This document shows, piece by piece, positions 22,979 through 32,976 of a stretch of DNA of 64,000 nucleotides; position 1 is the stretch's first letter, and every line of letters begins with the position of its first letter. A model generated the notes under the pieces. It was not told the DNA's origin. It worked only from the letters and a program-made list of their open reading frames with translations, and did not search any database. Origin of the DNA: Clostridium zeae (lineage in GTDB: Bacteria > Bacillota > Clostridia > Clostridiales > Clostridiaceae); contig NZ_BMBA01000002.1 of the NCBI RefSeq assembly GCF_017312485.1, forward strand, positions 306,287 through 370,286, read 5' to 3'. A program made the translations under genes and the position numbers.

Positions 22979-24091
22979 TTACTTTTGCATAGCTAAAACT
23001 GCATTTAAATTATCAAATGAGTATACTTCCTTTGTTTCAGCATTACCAAAAGCTCCATAAATCTCATTATTCTTATCTACAACTTGGAATTCCAGCAGTT
23101 TCTTAATAAGAAGATTATATAATTCTGTGTCTCCTGACTGCTTTGCAATCATAGCTGCAACAGAATATATAGCCGTTGATCTGATATCTGTGGATGGCTT
23201 TCCTGTGCTTATATCATACATAGCGTACAGAGCACCATCTGTAACTAATCTTTCTTTTACCCAATTAACAGTGGTTGTTATGTCTCCTCCATCTTGCTTA
23301 AGATATAAGGAAGTTATGAGTGATAAAAGCGTATCAGCATCCTTTTGTTCTACAAACCCTTGTTTGCTGACATCATAGGTATTTTTATAAAGTGGTAAAT
23401 TATTTGATATATATGCTTTACCTATAAGCTGCCTAGACTCATTATATTTATCCTTCCATCTTCTATCTATACTTTTAAGTATATCCATGGTATTTACATC
23501 AAGATAACATATAGTAACAGATTTGCTTTTTCCATAACCATCTTTAAAATCTACAGGAAGGTTAGAAGTTATATTGTTCTTTAGGATTGAATCAGATATT
23601 TTTATTGCATATTTTCTATAGTTAAATTCTTTCCATCTGTCATACCCATATATTAACACTTTTATTATTCTAAAATCATCTATGGTAGCTGACGTTTCTG
23701 CTAGAGTTCCATTGTCTATTCTCCATGCAACAGAATTACTTGCAAGAAGCATTTGATTCATCACTATATTACAGTGTTTATCAAACAGTTCCTTATCGCC
23801 TTGCTCTACAGCATACAGCATTATAAGCCCTTCCGACTCAGAAAGCACTGCGTGTCCTTTTGTGATATCCTTGGAACTTGGTTGATCTATGTAATTAGTA
23901 TATATACCGTTTTTAGAACCAGTCATTTTGCTATTTAGGAAGTTTAGCGTTAACTCTTCCTCTTTAGTAACTTGGGGAGTTGACCATTGTTTATTAAGCT
24001 TTATTGGAAGCAAGTATCTAATATTGATTACAGCAGTTATTCCAATAATTATAAAAACAATCAGAATAATTAATAGTATTTTCTTTTTCAT
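22979..24091 (-). CDS. Membrane-anchored glycosyl hydrolase family 8-like protein
   Basis: The product has about 370 residues. An N-terminal signal anchor (KKKILLIILIVFIIIGI, residues 2-18) precedes a helical (alpha/alpha)6 barrel. Residues GHAVLSESEGLIMLYAVEQGD match the GH8 region with the general-acid Glu, and SATIDDFRIIKVLIYGYDRW the region that follows. GH8 enzymes cleave beta-1,4-glucans, chitosan or xylan; many clostridial relatives act on exopolysaccharide. Start chosen at ATG 24091 behind GAGGAGA; an in-frame codon 12 residues upstream lacks a site. The gene is monocistronic. The substrate is unknown. Confidence 0.75.
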   Translation of the reverse strand: MKKKILLIILIVFIIIGITAVINIRYLLPIKLNKQWSTPQVTKEEELTLNFLNSKMTGSKNGIYTNYIDQPSSKDITKGHAVLSESEGLIMLYAVEQGDKELFDKHCNIVMNQMLLASNSVAWRIDNGTLAETSATIDDFRIIKVLIYGYDRWKEFNYRKYAIKISDSILKNNITSNLPVDFKDGYGKSKSVTICYLDVNTMDILKSIDRRWKDKYNESRQLIGKAYISNNLPLYKNTYDVSKQGFVEQKDADTLLSLITSLYLKQDGGDITTTVNWVKERLVTDGALYAMYDISTGKPSTDIRSTAIYSVAAMIAKQSGDTELYNLLIKKLLEFQVVDKNNEIYGAFGNAETKEVYSFDNLNAVLAMQK

Positions 24092-24223
24092 CACTTTCTC
24101 CTCATTTGATAAGTTAAATAATCGCAAATTTATACCACTTTATTATTAAGCTATCTCTAAAAAGTTTTATTTAACTTCTTAACGTTAACTTATATATAAA
24201 GTGGTCTATTTTAAAATTTTGAT

Positions 24224-24317
24224 ATGTATAAGAATATTGTTGAAATTAAGTGGTTATGCAGGAGATGCTATATGAGTGAGCTACTAGAATTAAATGATTT
24301 TGGCAGATGTAGTGGCG
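24224..24317 (+). repeat. 94-bp repeat, copy 1: relic of a gene start
   Basis: This segment aligns without gaps to 53763-53856 with about 11 differences. It contains GGAGATGCTAT followed by ATG and the codons of MSELLELNDF; the frame ends after 29 residues. The preserved ribosome binding site and N terminus suggest the left end of a decayed mobile element or gene. A hairpin (AAACTGTA and TACAGTTT, about 24329-24359) with a minus-strand T-run follows and may terminate the transglycosylase transcript. The rest of 24092-24466 shows no gene. Confidence 0.65.
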
Positions 24318-24466
24318 TTAAAAAACTGTACTGTTCGAACGTAGTGAGTTTACAGTTTTAGCCATGGAATATGACAAAATCATATTAATTCTTTGCGTAA
24401 GCTCATTAAAGCATCGGATGACTAACCGCTTAATTTCCAACACGGTGCATTAGCAGCATTTAAAGG

Positions 24467-25009
24467 TTAGTTATATAAAAATTTGTAAATATTATAATTT
24501 ACTTTAACTTTCTTTAAGTATTTATCTGTTTCCTTAAAGGGTATATATTTTAACGACTTTCCATCACTTGAGTATCTACTATCGTTAAGCCACTTATTTA
24601 CATTTCCACGACCTCCATTGTAAGCCGCAATTACTAAATCCATATCCTGCAGTTCATCTCTTAAGTTTCTTAGATACCAAGATCCCATATTTATATTGTA
24701 CTGAGGATCTAATAACTGTGAAGAATCTGAATAATTAATATTCATTTCTTTCGCAGCCCACTTAGCTGTACTGTCAGTTACTTGCATTAGTCCATGTGCA
24801 TCTTTAAATGAATGTGCATTTGTATTAAAGTTACTTTCTGCCTTTATAACAGACAACACTAATAATGGATCCAAATTATATTCTACACTGTACTTCTTAA
24901 TTATATCTTTATATTTATATGGATACATTAAATTATAAACACACCATCTAAAACCCAATAGTACTATGGCTATAACAACAAAAAATACAATGTATTTTCT
25001 TAATTTCAT
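24467..25009 (-). CDS. Membrane-anchored lytic transglycosylase (SLT domain)
   Basis: The product has 180 residues. A single N-terminal membrane helix (residues 6-22) precedes an SLT/goose-lysozyme-like domain with catalytic Glu58 in IKAESNF, then HGLMQVT (72-78), NMGSWYL and the AAYNGG motif. Such enzymes cut the beta-1,4 glycan of peptidoglycan with 1,6-anhydro product formation. AGGAGA precedes ATG 25009. It is the last gene of a likely polA-coaE-slt operon, 64 bases after coaE, an arrangement seen in clostridia. Confidence 0.92.
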   Translation of the reverse strand: MKLRKYIVFFVVIAIVLLGFRWCVYNLMYPYKYKDIIKKYSVEYNLDPLLVLSVIKAESNFNTNAHSFKDAHGLMQVTDSTAKWAAKEMNINYSDSSQLLDPQYNINMGSWYLRNLRDELQDMDLVIAAYNGGRGNVNKWLNDSRYSSDGKSLKYIPFKETDKYLKKVKVNYNIYKFLYN

Positions 25010-25073
25010 AACATTCTCCTAAACATATTAGGGCTTAATATCACCACAAAAATTAATTATATTCATTTATATT

Positions 25074-25673
25074 TTACTTATAAAGTTTTAATATTTCTAT
25101 CATATCATCTACTTGTTCTTTAGTCTTTATCAAGCTGGCGCTATTATCTATTATAAAATTTGCATATTCCTTTTTTCTATCTAAAGGTAATTGTGCATTT
25201 ATCCTATTTAAGGCTTCACTCTGACTTAATTTATCTCTTAGCTTTAATCTCGAAAGTTGTGCGTTACTATCAGACCAAACTAATATAACAAAGTCCATTT
25301 CTTCATGCATGTTATTTTCAATCAGTGTTGGAGCATCTAAAATCACAATCCCAACACCTTTTTTATTGTATGCATCAAATGAATCATTTATCTCTTTTAT
25401 AATATAAGGCATTATTATATTTTCATATTTAATTCTTTGCTTAGGAAATCTGAATATATGATTGCCAAACTCTTTCCTTCTAAATTCACCTCTCCAATCA
25501 AAAAATCCATCTCCGAAGTCATCTCTTACCTTTATAAGTATTTCTGGATATTTTGAAAGTACATCCTTTGCAATTTTATCAGCATCTATAATGCAAAAAC
25601 CTGATTCTAGAAGTATTTTAGAAACTGTACTCTTACCAGTACCAATTCCCCCAGTTAACCCAACCTTAATCAT
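25074..25673 (-). CDS. coaE: Dephospho-CoA kinase
   Basis: The product has 199 residues. The P-loop GGIGTGKST lies at residues 8-16, followed by IIDADKIAKDVL, LDAPTLIENN and the lid region LSRLKLRDKLSQSEALNRI. It phosphorylates the 3' hydroxyl of dephospho-CoA, the final step of coenzyme A synthesis. AAGGAGG precedes the ATG and lies next to the polA stop, with an 11-base gap, so it is co-transcribed with polA. Confidence 0.96.
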   Translation of the reverse strand: MIKVGLTGGIGTGKSTVSKILLESGFCIIDADKIAKDVLSKYPEILIKVRDDFGDGFFDWRGEFRRKEFGNHIFRFPKQRIKYENIIMPYIIKEINDSFDAYNKKGVGIVILDAPTLIENNMHEEMDFVILVWSDSNAQLSRLKLRDKLSQSEALNRINAQLPLDRKKEYANFIIDNSASLIKTKEQVDDMIEILKLYK

Positions 25674-25684
25674 AATTTCCTCCT

Positions 25685-28291
25685 TTATTTAGCATCATAC
25701 CAACTTTCACCTATATTAATATCAACTTCAAGTGGAACATTGAGACTTACTGCACTTTCCATCTCTTCTTTAATAATAGTTTTAATTTGCTCTAGCTCTT
25801 CTGGCACTACGTTTATAATAAGTTCATCGTGTACTTGAAGTATTAATTTACTTTTCATCTTTTTCTCTTTTAATTTATTATATACGCTCACCATGGCCAT
25901 CTTTATTATATCAGCAGCGCTTCCTTGAATAGGTGCATTCATAGCCAATCTCTCACCTAAGGATTTTACTATCTTGTTAGAAGCAGTTATCTCAGGTATA
26001 AACCTTCTTCTGTTGAGTATAGTTGTAACATATCCATCTTTTCCTGCTTCTATAATTATGTTATCCATAAACTCTCTGATCTTTGGATATCTTTCAAAGT
26101 ATATATCCATATATTCTTTAGCTTCTTTTTTTGTTATATGAAGATCTTGTGAGAGGCTAAAATCACTTATACCGTACACTATTCCAAAGTTTACAGCCTT
26201 AGCTCTACTTCTCATCAAAGATGAAACCTCATCTAGCGGAGTTTTAAATACCTCTGAAGCTGTTTTTGTATGAATATCGATATCATGTTTGAAAGCATCA
26301 ATCATATTTTCATCATTTGCAATATGAGCTAAAACTCTAAGTTCAATTTGAGAATAATCCGCTGAAAGTATAACATCGTCTTTTTCTCTAGGAATAAAGA
26401 CTTTTCTAATCTCTCTACCCATCTCATATTTTATAGGTATATTTTGAAGATTAGGTTCTGTGGATGAAAGTCTTCCAGTGGTAGTTACTGTCTGGTTAAA
26501 GTTAGAATGTATGCATCCATCTTCATCAATAACTGCCTTTAAGCCTTCTATATATGTTGAGTATATCTTTGTTAACTGTCTAAAATAAGTTATCTTATCA
26601 ATTATAGGGTGTTTATCAGATAACTTTTCTAACACCTCTGCATTTGTTGAATATCCTGTCTTTGTCTTTTTAACTACTGGCAAATCAAGCTTTTCAAATA
26701 AAATCTTTCCTAATTGTTTAGGTGAATTTATATTGAATTCTTCCTCTGCAAGTTCATATATAGTCTTTTGACTTTCTTCAATTTCATTTTTAAACTTCAC
26801 TGATAATTCATCTAATATTTTAGAGTTAACCTTAAAGCCATATTCCTCCATAGAAGAAAGTACTAAGGTTAATGGAAGTTCAACTTCATATAATAATTTT
26901 TCCATACCTGCTTCTTCAATTTTAGTCTTTAGATATGAATATAGTTTTTTCATATGAAAACATAGCTTCATATTCATTACAGTATCGTCACCTTTAGGGT
27001 CTTCTCCTACATACTCATTCACTAAGGTTAAAAGCGGATAAGTACCCTTGGATGAATCAATTAAATAAGCAGCTAAGGCCGTATCAAAGATAAGCCCCTT
27101 CATGTCTATATCTAACTTTCTAAGAGCAGTTAAGAAATTCTTTACGTCGTGACTTATTTTCTTTATACTATCATCTTCAAAGAATTTTCTTATAAGTCCA
27201 ATTCCCTCTTCATTGTTTATACCTTCAAAAACTAACTCATAATTTTTGTTACTATCTGATATAAATATGTTTTTTATGTTAATCAACGAATATTTACTTA
27301 TTCCATCTAAATTAAAAGTGAAGTAAACTTCTTTTCCTAAAGCTTCTAAGGCTAACTTTAACCCATCATTAGTAGTTATGCTCTCATATTCGATATCAGT
27401 ATCAACCGAATCTCCATCTGCAATTGCAGCTTCTGGCAACTTATCAAGCAGGGTCTTCATTTGTAGTTTAAAGAATAGCTTTCTAAGACCTTCTTTATCA
27501 TAGTTCTCATTAGATTTTATCTCATCTAAATCAAATTCTATTGGCACTTCAGTATTTATAGTAGCCAATCTCTTTGAGAATATTGCTTGTTCGCTATACT
27601 GTATTAGGTTTTCTTTTACCTTTTTACCACTTATCTCTTCTACATGTTCTAATACGCTCTCAACACTGCCGTAGGTTTGAATAAGCTTAAAGGCAGTCTT
27701 TTCACCTATACCTGGAACTCCTGGTATATTATCCGACTGATCCCCCATAAGCCCCTTAACATCAATAAACTGAGTTGGAGTAACCCCCATCTCTTCTATC
27801 ATTCTAGTTCTTGTGTATATCTCTTTCTCTGTAACGCCCTTTTTAGTTATTACTACATTTATATTGTCTGACGCAAGCTGAAGAGCATCTTTATCTCCGG
27901 TTACTATATAAACTTCTATCTCATTCTTTTCTGCAAACTTAGCTAAACTCCCGATTAAATCATCTGCTTCATAACCATCCATTTCATAAATACTAATGCT
28001 AAATAGGTTAAGCATTTCTTTAACTATCGGAAACTGTGCTGCAAGCTCTGGAGGCATTTTCTTTCTTCCAGCTTTATAATCTTGGTATTCCACATGTCTA
28101 AAAGTTGGTGCCTTCCTATCAAAAGTAGATACTATGTAGTCTGGTTTAAGTTCTTCTTTCATCTTAATAAGCATATTTGTAAAACCATAAACCGCATTTG
28201 TATATATGCCTTCATTTGTAGACAAAAGAGGAATTGCATAAAATGCTCTATTAAGCAAACTATTACCGTCCAATATCAATAAACGTTTCAT
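25685..28291 (-). CDS. polA: DNA polymerase I
   Basis: The product has 868 residues. The N-terminal 5'-nuclease domain spans about 1-290 (ILDGNSLLNRAFYAI, DGYEADDLIG, GDKDALQL, GLMGDQSDNIPGVPGIG). The middle region (about 300-470) resembles the 3'-5' exonuclease fold but lacks a clear DxE motif, as in other Gram-positive enzymes, so proofreading is probably absent. Polymerase motifs are DYSQIELRVLAHI (A), RSRAKAVNFGIVYG (B) and QVHDE at about 819-823 (C). It fills gaps and removes RNA primers. First gene of the polA-coaE-slt operon. Confidence 0.97.
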   Translation of the reverse strand: MKRLLILDGNSLLNRAFYAIPLLSTNEGIYTNAVYGFTNMLIKMKEELKPDYIVSTFDRKAPTFRHVEYQDYKAGRKKMPPELAAQFPIVKEMLNLFSISIYEMDGYEADDLIGSLAKFAEKNEIEVYIVTGDKDALQLASDNINVVITKKGVTEKEIYTRTRMIEEMGVTPTQFIDVKGLMGDQSDNIPGVPGIGEKTAFKLIQTYGSVESVLEHVEEISGKKVKENLIQYSEQAIFSKRLATINTEVPIEFDLDEIKSNENYDKEGLRKLFFKLQMKTLLDKLPEAAIADGDSVDTDIEYESITTNDGLKLALEALGKEVYFTFNLDGISKYSLINIKNIFISDSNKNYELVFEGINNEEGIGLIRKFFEDDSIKKISHDVKNFLTALRKLDIDMKGLIFDTALAAYLIDSSKGTYPLLTLVNEYVGEDPKGDDTVMNMKLCFHMKKLYSYLKTKIEEAGMEKLLYEVELPLTLVLSSMEEYGFKVNSKILDELSVKFKNEIEESQKTIYELAEEEFNINSPKQLGKILFEKLDLPVVKKTKTGYSTNAEVLEKLSDKHPIIDKITYFRQLTKIYSTYIEGLKAVIDEDGCIHSNFNQTVTTTGRLSSTEPNLQNIPIKYEMGREIRKVFIPREKDDVILSADYSQIELRVLAHIANDENMIDAFKHDIDIHTKTASEVFKTPLDEVSSLMRSRAKAVNFGIVYGISDFSLSQDLHITKKEAKEYMDIYFERYPKIREFMDNIIIEAGKDGYVTTILNRRRFIPEITASNKIVKSLGERLAMNAPIQGSAADIIKMAMVSVYNKLKEKKMKSKLILQVHDELIINVVPEELEQIKTIIKEEMESAVSLNVPLEVDINIGESWYDAK

Positions 28292-28724
28292 AATTAATCC
28301 TCCAAATTCTTCTTTTAAAAGTACAAAAACTATGGTAAAAATCTTTCTACCTTATATTCTTAAATGTATAACTAATACTCGTAATTCCTATAATAATTTT
28401 ATTGACTAAAACCTATAAGTATATTCTTACAAAACAATTAACAAAATGTAAGTTCACTATCTTTATACATTATAATATAAACAGTATTTGTTTCCAACCA
28501 TGTATATCCAATAAATAAGCATTTTGAAGCAAATGCCTATAAAAATGTGGTTATAATGTATCAATACTAATCATAAGGTCAAATAAAACTATATATATTG
28601 ATTTTTCTCATAAAAATTAAATTAATTCATATCTAGCCATCTTATTATAATAAAAAAACATTTTAATTGTTGCTATGATTTGGTAAAATTCTATATAAAG
28701 AAATTTTACAAGAGAGGTGTCAAA
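28292..28724. other. Divergent intergenic region, no gene seen
   Basis: This AT-rich stretch separates divergent polA and the aminopeptidase gene and must hold both promoters. A small GCATTT/AAATGC hairpin lies near 28519. I see no RNA gene, repeat or unlisted reading frame with a ribosome binding site. Confidence 0.5.
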
Positions 28725-29954
28725 ATGAAAGAAGATTTTTTAAGAAAATATGCTGAACTTGCAGTAAAGACTGGTGTTAACATACAAAAGGGACAGCTTT
28801 TAGTTATTACTTCCCCTATTGAGTGTTCTCCTTTTACTAGATTAGCTACAGAAGTTGCTTACGAAGCTGGTGCAAGGGACGTTATCGTTCAATGGAATGA
28901 CGAAATCTGTACTAAGATTAAATATTTAAAGGCTCCTGAAGAAGTATTCGATACAATTCCTCAATGGATAGTTGATTCTAGACTTTCATCTGCAAAAGAA
29001 GGCGCTGCTTTTTTAAGTATATCTGCTGCAGATCCTGAACTTTTAAAAGATGTTGATCCTAAAAGAATTGCAAGATCTCAAAAAACTTCTCAGTTAGCTT
29101 TAAAGGAATTTAGCGAAAGACTCATGAGCAATAAAAACTCTTGGGCTGTAGTTTCAATCCCAACTACAGGATGGGCTACTAAGGTATTTCCAAACAGCAC
29201 ACCTGAAGAAGCTGTTGAGCTACTATGGAATGAAATCTTTAAAGTTGTTAGAGTTGATAGTGAAGATCCAGTAGCAGCTTGGGATACTCATAAAAATACC
29301 CTAAGTGAAAAAATGAACTTCCTTAATTCTAAGAACTTTAAATCTCTAAATTATAAAAACGGAAAAGGAACTGATTTAACAATAGAGCTTCCAGAAGGCC
29401 ATATCTGGGCTGGAGGAGCTGATTATACTGCTGATGGTGTTGAATTTATAGCCAATATGCCTACCGAAGAAGTATTCACTCTTCCAAAGAAAACAGGAGT
29501 AAATGGTATAGTATATAGTTCAAAACCTCTTAACTATGGCGGAAATCTAATAGATGAGTTCTCTATTACCTTTAAGGATGGAAGAATAGTTGATTTCGCT
29601 GCTGAAAAAGGTTATGACACTTTACAGAATATAGTTGAAACAGATGAAGGTTCTCACTACCTAGGAGAAGTTGCTCTTGTACCTTTCGATTCACCAATAT
29701 CTAACTCAGGTATAATATTCTTTAATACTTTATATGATGAAAATGCATCCTGCCACCTTGCAATTGGAGCTTCATATCCTATATGTATAAAAGATGGAGA
29801 AAATCTTAGTGAAGAAGATTTAGAAAAGAAAGGTGCTAATCAATCCATAACTCATATCGACTTTATGGTTGGAACTGAAGATCTAGAAATAGTTGGAACT
29901 ACTCACGAAGGTGAAGAAATTCAAGTATTCAAAGCTGGCAACTGGGCTTTTTAA
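28725..29954 (+). CDS. M29-family metallo-aminopeptidase
   Basis: The product has about 409 residues. Family features are the N-terminal KYAELAVKTGVNIQKGQ, the metal-site region NMPTEEVFTLP with its Glu, FNTLYDENASCHLAIGASYP, and the C-terminal HIDFMVGTEDLEIVG. M29 enzymes (AmpS/AmpT type) are dinuclear-metal exopeptidases that remove N-terminal residues in the cytoplasm. ATG 28725 follows AGAGAGGTG; an upstream codon at 28680 has no ribosome binding site. The gene is monocistronic with a strong terminator. Confidence 0.92.
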   Translation: MKEDFLRKYAELAVKTGVNIQKGQLLVITSPIECSPFTRLATEVAYEAGARDVIVQWNDEICTKIKYLKAPEEVFDTIPQWIVDSRLSSAKEGAAFLSISAADPELLKDVDPKRIARSQKTSQLALKEFSERLMSNKNSWAVVSIPTTGWATKVFPNSTPEEAVELLWNEIFKVVRVDSEDPVAAWDTHKNTLSEKMNFLNSKNFKSLNYKNGKGTDLTIELPEGHIWAGGADYTADGVEFIANMPTEEVFTLPKKTGVNGIVYSSKPLNYGGNLIDEFSITFKDGRIVDFAAEKGYDTLQNIVETDEGSHYLGEVALVPFDSPISNSGIIFFNTLYDENASCHLAIGASYPICIKDGENLSEEDLEKKGANQSITHIDFMVGTEDLEIVGTTHEGEEIQVFKAGNWAF

Positions 29955-30038
29955 TTCATTTGATTTATTAAGATTTATATCACCGTAAAAATTAAATTTT
30001 AGTTTTCATAAACCTTAAATTTTATCTCAAACCTAGAA

Positions 30039-30076
30039 AAAAGCACTGCAGTAATCAAAATTATTGCAGTGCTTTT
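30039..30076 (+). terminator. Intrinsic terminator after the aminopeptidase gene
   Basis: AAAAGCACTGCA (30039-30050) and TGCAGTGCTTTT (30065-30076) form a perfect 12-base-pair stem. It can work on both strands. Confidence 0.85.
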
Positions 30077-30155
30077 AGTATTAATTCTTTGTGACTTTAT
30101 TTAAAATATTAGATTTGGTGACACCTTAGTTGCACCACAGTATTTAAACACAACC

Positions 30156-30920
30156 TTATTCTTTAATCCAGTAATAACTACAATCCTTTGTTCTATCTAA
30201 GAAACCATATTCAATAAGGTATCTTCTAAGGGTTGCATAATCATCGAATATTCTCATTAGTACTCTATTAACTTCTTTCTCAGTGTATTTCTTATCTCTT
30301 GAAAAATTAGTTATTATCTCAGAAAGTATTGCTAGCTTTTTCTTCTCCTTCGAAGGAAAAACCTTCAATGCACCGTTTTCATCAAAATAATTTTTTCTTA
30401 TATCATTTCTCTCTTGTTCACTTATATTATATCTTTCATCTAATGTAGTTGCTGAAAGATGTGCATTAACAAGCTTAGAACCATCCATTTCTTCGTCCTC
30501 CTTTGAATTATTTTTCATAAGGTCCAGAATTGCAAGAAGAGATTTTGCTTGAAGTTCTTTTTCTTTTAACTTAAATCTATAACTCCTAACTGTCGATAAA
30601 GATAATCCCATACTCACTCCGATTTCTTTATCACTTAACCCCTGATAAGTAAGCTTTATAAAATCCCTCATATTCTCACTTAACCCTGTTATCTTCTTAT
30701 TTCTTTCTATAAGAAAATCAAACATATCACCATGCGCTTCTTCAATATGCTTCTCACAGCATTTTTCTGCATCATAGAATTCTTCATTAAGCTTATAAAT
30801 TCTTCCTTGTTCAAAGATATCTCCACAAATCAAGCATTTAAAGTGCTTTTTTGTATAATCGTAAAAATATCCTTTCTCTATTTCTTCTAATTCGTAATCA
30901 AACAAGTAATCTTTTCCCAT
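30156..30920 (-). CDS. DUF2087-type transcriptional regulator with LuxR-like HTH
   Basis: The product has 254 residues in three parts. An N-terminal possible metal site has CLIC (29-32), CC (54-55) and His residues (58, 63). A LuxR/GerE-like helix-turn-helix follows at about 85-125 (YQGLSDKEIGVSMGLSLSTVRSYR-like). The C-terminal DUF2087 domain (about 188-254) has LSEIITNFSRDKKYTEKEVN and LRRYLIEYGFLDR. DUF2087 often ends regulators in Firmicutes. The HTH is clear but the target and signal are unknown. AGGTGATA precedes ATG 30920. Confidence 0.82.
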   Translation of the reverse strand: MGKDYLFDYELEEIEKGYFYDYTKKHFKCLICGDIFEQGRIYKLNEEFYDAEKCCEKHIEEAHGDMFDFLIERNKKITGLSENMRDFIKLTYQGLSDKEIGVSMGLSLSTVRSYRFKLKEKELQAKSLLAILDLMKNNSKEDEEMDGSKLVNAHLSATTLDERYNISEQERNDIRKNYFDENGALKVFPSKEKKKLAILSEIITNFSRDKKYTEKEVNRVLMRIFDDYATLRRYLIEYGFLDRTKDCSYYWIKE

Positions 30921-31238
30921 ATTATCACCTCAATACTATTATATGTATTATCACAATTTTTATCAACATAATTAGATTAAATTTATATATTAATAAACAA
31001 TATATTTATAAGTTTATAAACTACAGAACAATTTTACGTTAATTATATAAACCACTTGCAATTATATAGATAAACCACTTCATAATTAAATTCATATTTC
31101 CAAATTCTCCTCTCAGAAGCCGAATGAGTTTTGAAAATAGCTTTCAGATTGAAGTGTCTCATCTTTATTTTGTATTTACATTGATTTGTTATATAATATA
31201 TTGAAGCAAAAAACATTTTTAAAGGAGGCAAAGATATT
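30921..31238. other. Divergent intergenic region, no gene seen
   Basis: AT-rich DNA between the divergent DUF2087 regulator and VOC genes. It must carry both promoters; no structured element or additional frame stands out. Confidence 0.5.
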
Positions 31239-31625
31239 ATGAAAATTAATGCTGTTCATCATATAGCAATAATCTGCTCAGACTATGAAAAATCTAAAGA
31301 TTTTTATGTTAATAAGTTAGGTTTTACTGTAGAAAGAGAAGTGTATAGAAAAGAAAGAGATTCCTATAAGCTAGATCTCAATGTTAACGGAGTATATCAA
31401 ATCGAGCTTTTTTCTTTTCCAAATTGCCCACCAAGACCTAGTTATCCTGAAGCAAGAGGCTTAAGACATCTATCTTTTGAGGTAGATAATATAGACGAAG
31501 TTGTTCTCGAATTGAACGAGAAAGGTATAGTTACAGAGCCTATAAGAATTGATGAATTCACTAACAAACGTTTTACTTTCTTCGAAGATCCAGACAACCT
31601 TCCGTTAGAAATATATGAAAAATAG
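31239..31625 (+). CDS. VOC family (glyoxalase/dioxygenase-like) protein
   Basis: The product has 128 residues in two beta-alpha-beta-beta-beta modules. VHHIAIICSDYEKSKDFYV supplies the first His ligand, LRHLSFEVDNID the second module, and FFEDPDNLPLEIYE the final Glu ligand. It resembles the SMU1112c/YwkD-type branch often annotated as a glyoxalase I relative. The reaction is not determinable from sequence. AAAGGAGG precedes ATG 31239. Confidence 0.88.
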   Translation: MKINAVHHIAIICSDYEKSKDFYVNKLGFTVEREVYRKERDSYKLDLNVNGVYQIELFSFPNCPPRPSYPEARGLRHLSFEVDNIDEVVLELNEKGIVTEPIRIDEFTNKRFTFFEDPDNLPLEIYEK

Positions 31626-31652
31626 CCTTTGAGGAATTCAAAGGCTATTTTT
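31618..31652 (+). terminator. Intrinsic terminator overlapping the VOC stop codon
   Basis: AAAAATAGCCTTTGA and TCAAAGGCTATTTTT form a long perfect stem with a short loop. The left arm contains the TAG stop; the T-run is at the end. Confidence 0.9.
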
Positions 31653-31696
31653 CATATACTTTAATGTTATGGATAATTAATTTTAACTATATATGG

Positions 31697-32962
31697 TTAT
31701 TTCAAAACCGATGTAATCTTATTGTTTATATCTTGTATGTTATACTGCTCTTGCTTTTCCTCACCTAGCTTATACTTATCCTTTAGCTTCAATATCCTAT
31801 ATACCTTATCATCAATTTCCTGCTCTGTTATTTCTTTATTGTTAACCGCTGTCTTTATTGATTCAATAACAGTTTTTTCTTTATTGTAATCATGGCATAC
31901 AAGAACTATATCACTTCCGGCTTTTAGAGAGGTTACCGCAGCTTTATTTATATCATAGTTTAAGGTTATTGCTCCCATGGTCATGTCATCAGTTATTATA
32001 ACTCCATTAAAACCAAGTTCTTTTCTAAGTAGATCTGATATAACTACTTTTGAAAGAGATGCTGGATATGTCTTATCTATGTTTGGCAATAAGATATGTG
32101 CAACCATAACCATGTCAGCTCCATTATCTATTGCTTTTTTAAAAGGTATAAGCTCAAAGCTTCTCAATCTGTTGATATCATTATTTACTGTTGGAAGCCC
32201 TTTGTGAGAATCCACTGAGGTATCTCCATGACCAGGAAAGTGTTTAACTGCTGATATTATGTTTTTAGATTGAATTCCTTTCATTGTGGCCACTCCGAGT
32301 TTTGATACTAACTCAGCATTATTGCCAAAAGATCTATCTCCTATTATTGGGTTTTTAGGATTACTATTTATATCTAATACAGGTGCAAAATCCAGATTGA
32401 ATCCTACTGAACTAACCTCTTCTCCTAAAATTTCCCCAACCTTTTTTGACAGCCCCTCATTATCCTTCTTACCTATAGTTCCACTACTAGGGAGCTTTCT
32501 GTATTCGGTAGGCATTCTTGAAACTCTTCCACCTTCTTCATCTACTCCCAAAAATAGAGGAATACCTGTTCCATTTATGTTTTTTAGCGATTTAACTAGA
32601 GTCAATGCTTGATTTCTACTACTTATATTTTCTTTAAAAAAGATTACTCCACCGACGTGGTAATTCTGTATAAGTTCCTTAGTATTATCATTTATCTCAG
32701 TACCTTCAATACCTACAATTGTAAGCTGGCCTATTTTTTCATCCAAAGTTAAAGATTTTATTTTTTCTTTAATAGGATCTTTCTCTTCTATTGGTGTATT
32801 GATATTTGAACTATTATTACTAGATCCTTTATTTGAATCAGTTGCATTATTTCTCGATAAAAACTTATCTATATACAGCTTTCCTCCACCAATATAGTAA
32901 CCACCTACAAAAGCTATTAAGATAATAAATATAATTGTTAATATCACTAGGAACTTACGCAT
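31697..32962 (-). CDS. Membrane-anchored glycoside hydrolase family 3 protein (NagZ-like beta-N-acetylhexosaminidase)
   Basis: The product has 421 residues. An N-terminal signal anchor (VILTIIFIILIAFVGGYYIG) and a Ser/Asn linker precede a GH3 barrel. The signature KHFPGHGDTSVDSHKGLP contains the Asp/His dyad loop of NagZ-type enzymes, and GVIITDDMTMGAI carries the catalytic nucleophile Asp. Such enzymes release N-acetylglucosamine from muropeptides. The gene starts 14 bases past tyrA and appears to be the last gene of the aro operon, which is an unexpected partner for aromatic amino acid synthesis. Confidence 0.9.
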   Translation of the reverse strand: MRKFLVILTIIFIILIAFVGGYYIGGGKLYIDKFLSRNNATDSNKGSSNNSSNINTPIEEKDPIKEKIKSLTLDEKIGQLTIVGIEGTEINDNTKELIQNYHVGGVIFFKENISSRNQALTLVKSLKNINGTGIPLFLGVDEEGGRVSRMPTEYRKLPSSGTIGKKDNEGLSKKVGEILGEEVSSVGFNLDFAPVLDINSNPKNPIIGDRSFGNNAELVSKLGVATMKGIQSKNIISAVKHFPGHGDTSVDSHKGLPTVNNDINRLRSFELIPFKKAIDNGADMVMVAHILLPNIDKTYPASLSKVVISDLLRKELGFNGVIITDDMTMGAITLNYDINKAAVTSLKAGSDIVLVCHDYNKEKTVIESIKTAVNNKEITEQEIDDKVYRILKLKDKYKLGEEKQEQYNIQDINNKITSVLK

Positions 32963-32976
32963 ATTACACCCCCATT

